Shown here in pieces: positions 63,808-64,000 of a stretch of DNA of 64,000 bases. This DNA is from Mycolicibacterium aurum (GTDB lineage Bacteria; Actinomycetota; Actinomycetes; Mycobacteriales; Mycobacteriaceae). Each line of letters begins with the position of its first letter. The first letter of the stretch is position 1. Below the pieces are notes generated by a model. The model was not told where the DNA came from and made no database searches. It saw nothing but the letters and a program-made list of their open reading frames with translations. Both the position numbers and the translations under genes were made by a program. Location of the stretch: positions 4,588,001 through 4,652,000 of the forward strand of contig LT549889.1 of the NCBI GenBank assembly GCA_900078775.1, in the 5' to 3' direction.

Positions 63808-64000
63808 ACCGCTCGGGGGGTGAGCACCACGCGCCCCCCGCGCTTCGGGGTGAAGGCCACTCCCCGCGAGTGCACCTTCTCCCCGGGCGCGGTGGTGGTG
63901 GCGATGGTGAAGTGCCGCAGCACGGTCCGCAGCACGATGTCCATCTCGACATTGGCGAAGACCGCGCCCACGCACCGGCGGGTACCGCCACCGTAGGGCA
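63804..64000 (-). CDS. Cytochrome P450, C-terminal 64 residues (CYP138-like)
   Basis: Cut by the window edge. The haem-binding motif PYGGGTRRCVGA with the Cys thiolate ligand is followed by the L-helix (NVEMDIVLRTVLRHF) and a C-terminal beta region (GVAFTPKRGGRVVLTPRAV). In M. tuberculosis the P450 beside msrA is Rv0136 (cyp138), also convergent, which suggests the same subfamily. Substrate unknown. Confidence 0.85.
   Translation of the reverse strand, partial: PYGGGTRRCVGAVFANVEMDIVLRTVLRHFTIATTTAPGEKVHSRGVAFTPKRGGRVVLTPRAV

Overview
The window is a piece of a mycobacterial chromosome, most like a rapid grower (Mycolicibacterium). GC is very high, GTG starts and 1-4 nt ATGA/GTGA overlaps are common, and gene order follows the M. 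tuberculosis Rv3805c-Rv3859c block gene for gene in many places. Family and locus names come from sequence recognition and memory; no database was searched. Dps1, a third DinB polymerase beside ethA/ethR, and a superoxide dismutase with Gln145 point toward the M. smegmatis side of the genus.

Layout. 1-6414 (minus): cell-wall galactan/arabinan operon glf-glfT2-PAP2 phosphatase-ubiA-aftB. 6681-9375 (plus): Erp surface protein and a PGRP amidase. 9507-11486 (minus): HAD phosphatase, a broken acyltransferase and an intact one. 11584-15270: a metallo-beta-lactamase/Rieske fusion, a small conserved protein, a MOSC protein and a hypothetical. 15286-18606: a large SARP/BTAD-type ATPase regulator next to serS. 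20001-23679: septum-formation-type membrane protein, zincin, Cys-rich small protein, histidine phosphatase and pheA. 23745-27353: iron-linked stretch with IdeR-like boxes before the DUF2470 gene and bfrB, with a CPBP protease and an LCP protein between them. 27414-31764: glpQ1, DUF4328 protein, rhodanese, a region with DnaA-box-like 9-mers, a 48-aa membrane protein, sodA and the Rv3847 homologue. 32222-35417: espR facing a minus-strand set made of a secreted Pro-rich protein, an ImmA/IrrE-type metallopeptidase and a 7-TM protein. 35628-38799: Rv3850 homologue, CopC/CopD, membrane-anchored Hns and RraA. 38856-42315: ethA, ethR and dinB with operator palindromes and a LexA box. 42320-46565: PHP protein, molybdopterin oxidoreductase and F420-type oxidoreductase. 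46948-53008: gltD and gltB.

After gltB the order no longer follows M. tuberculosis: a frameshifted thioesterase, aquaporin, Dps, a glycosylase, DUF427, SRPBCC, an amine oxidase, DUF4262 and a 13E12-type HNH protein. Then comes a block matching Rv0139-Rv0138-msrA-cyp138, with a KstR-type operator.

Recurring themes are short tandem duplications in tail-to-tail gaps (four of them), several recognisable regulator sites (IdeR, LexA, EthR, KstR), and small genes that are easy to miss. The best candidate for an undescribed system is the EspR / IrrE protease / 7-TM / secreted-protein module at 32.2-35.4 kb. No rRNA, tRNA, CRISPR array, insertion sequence or prophage was seen.
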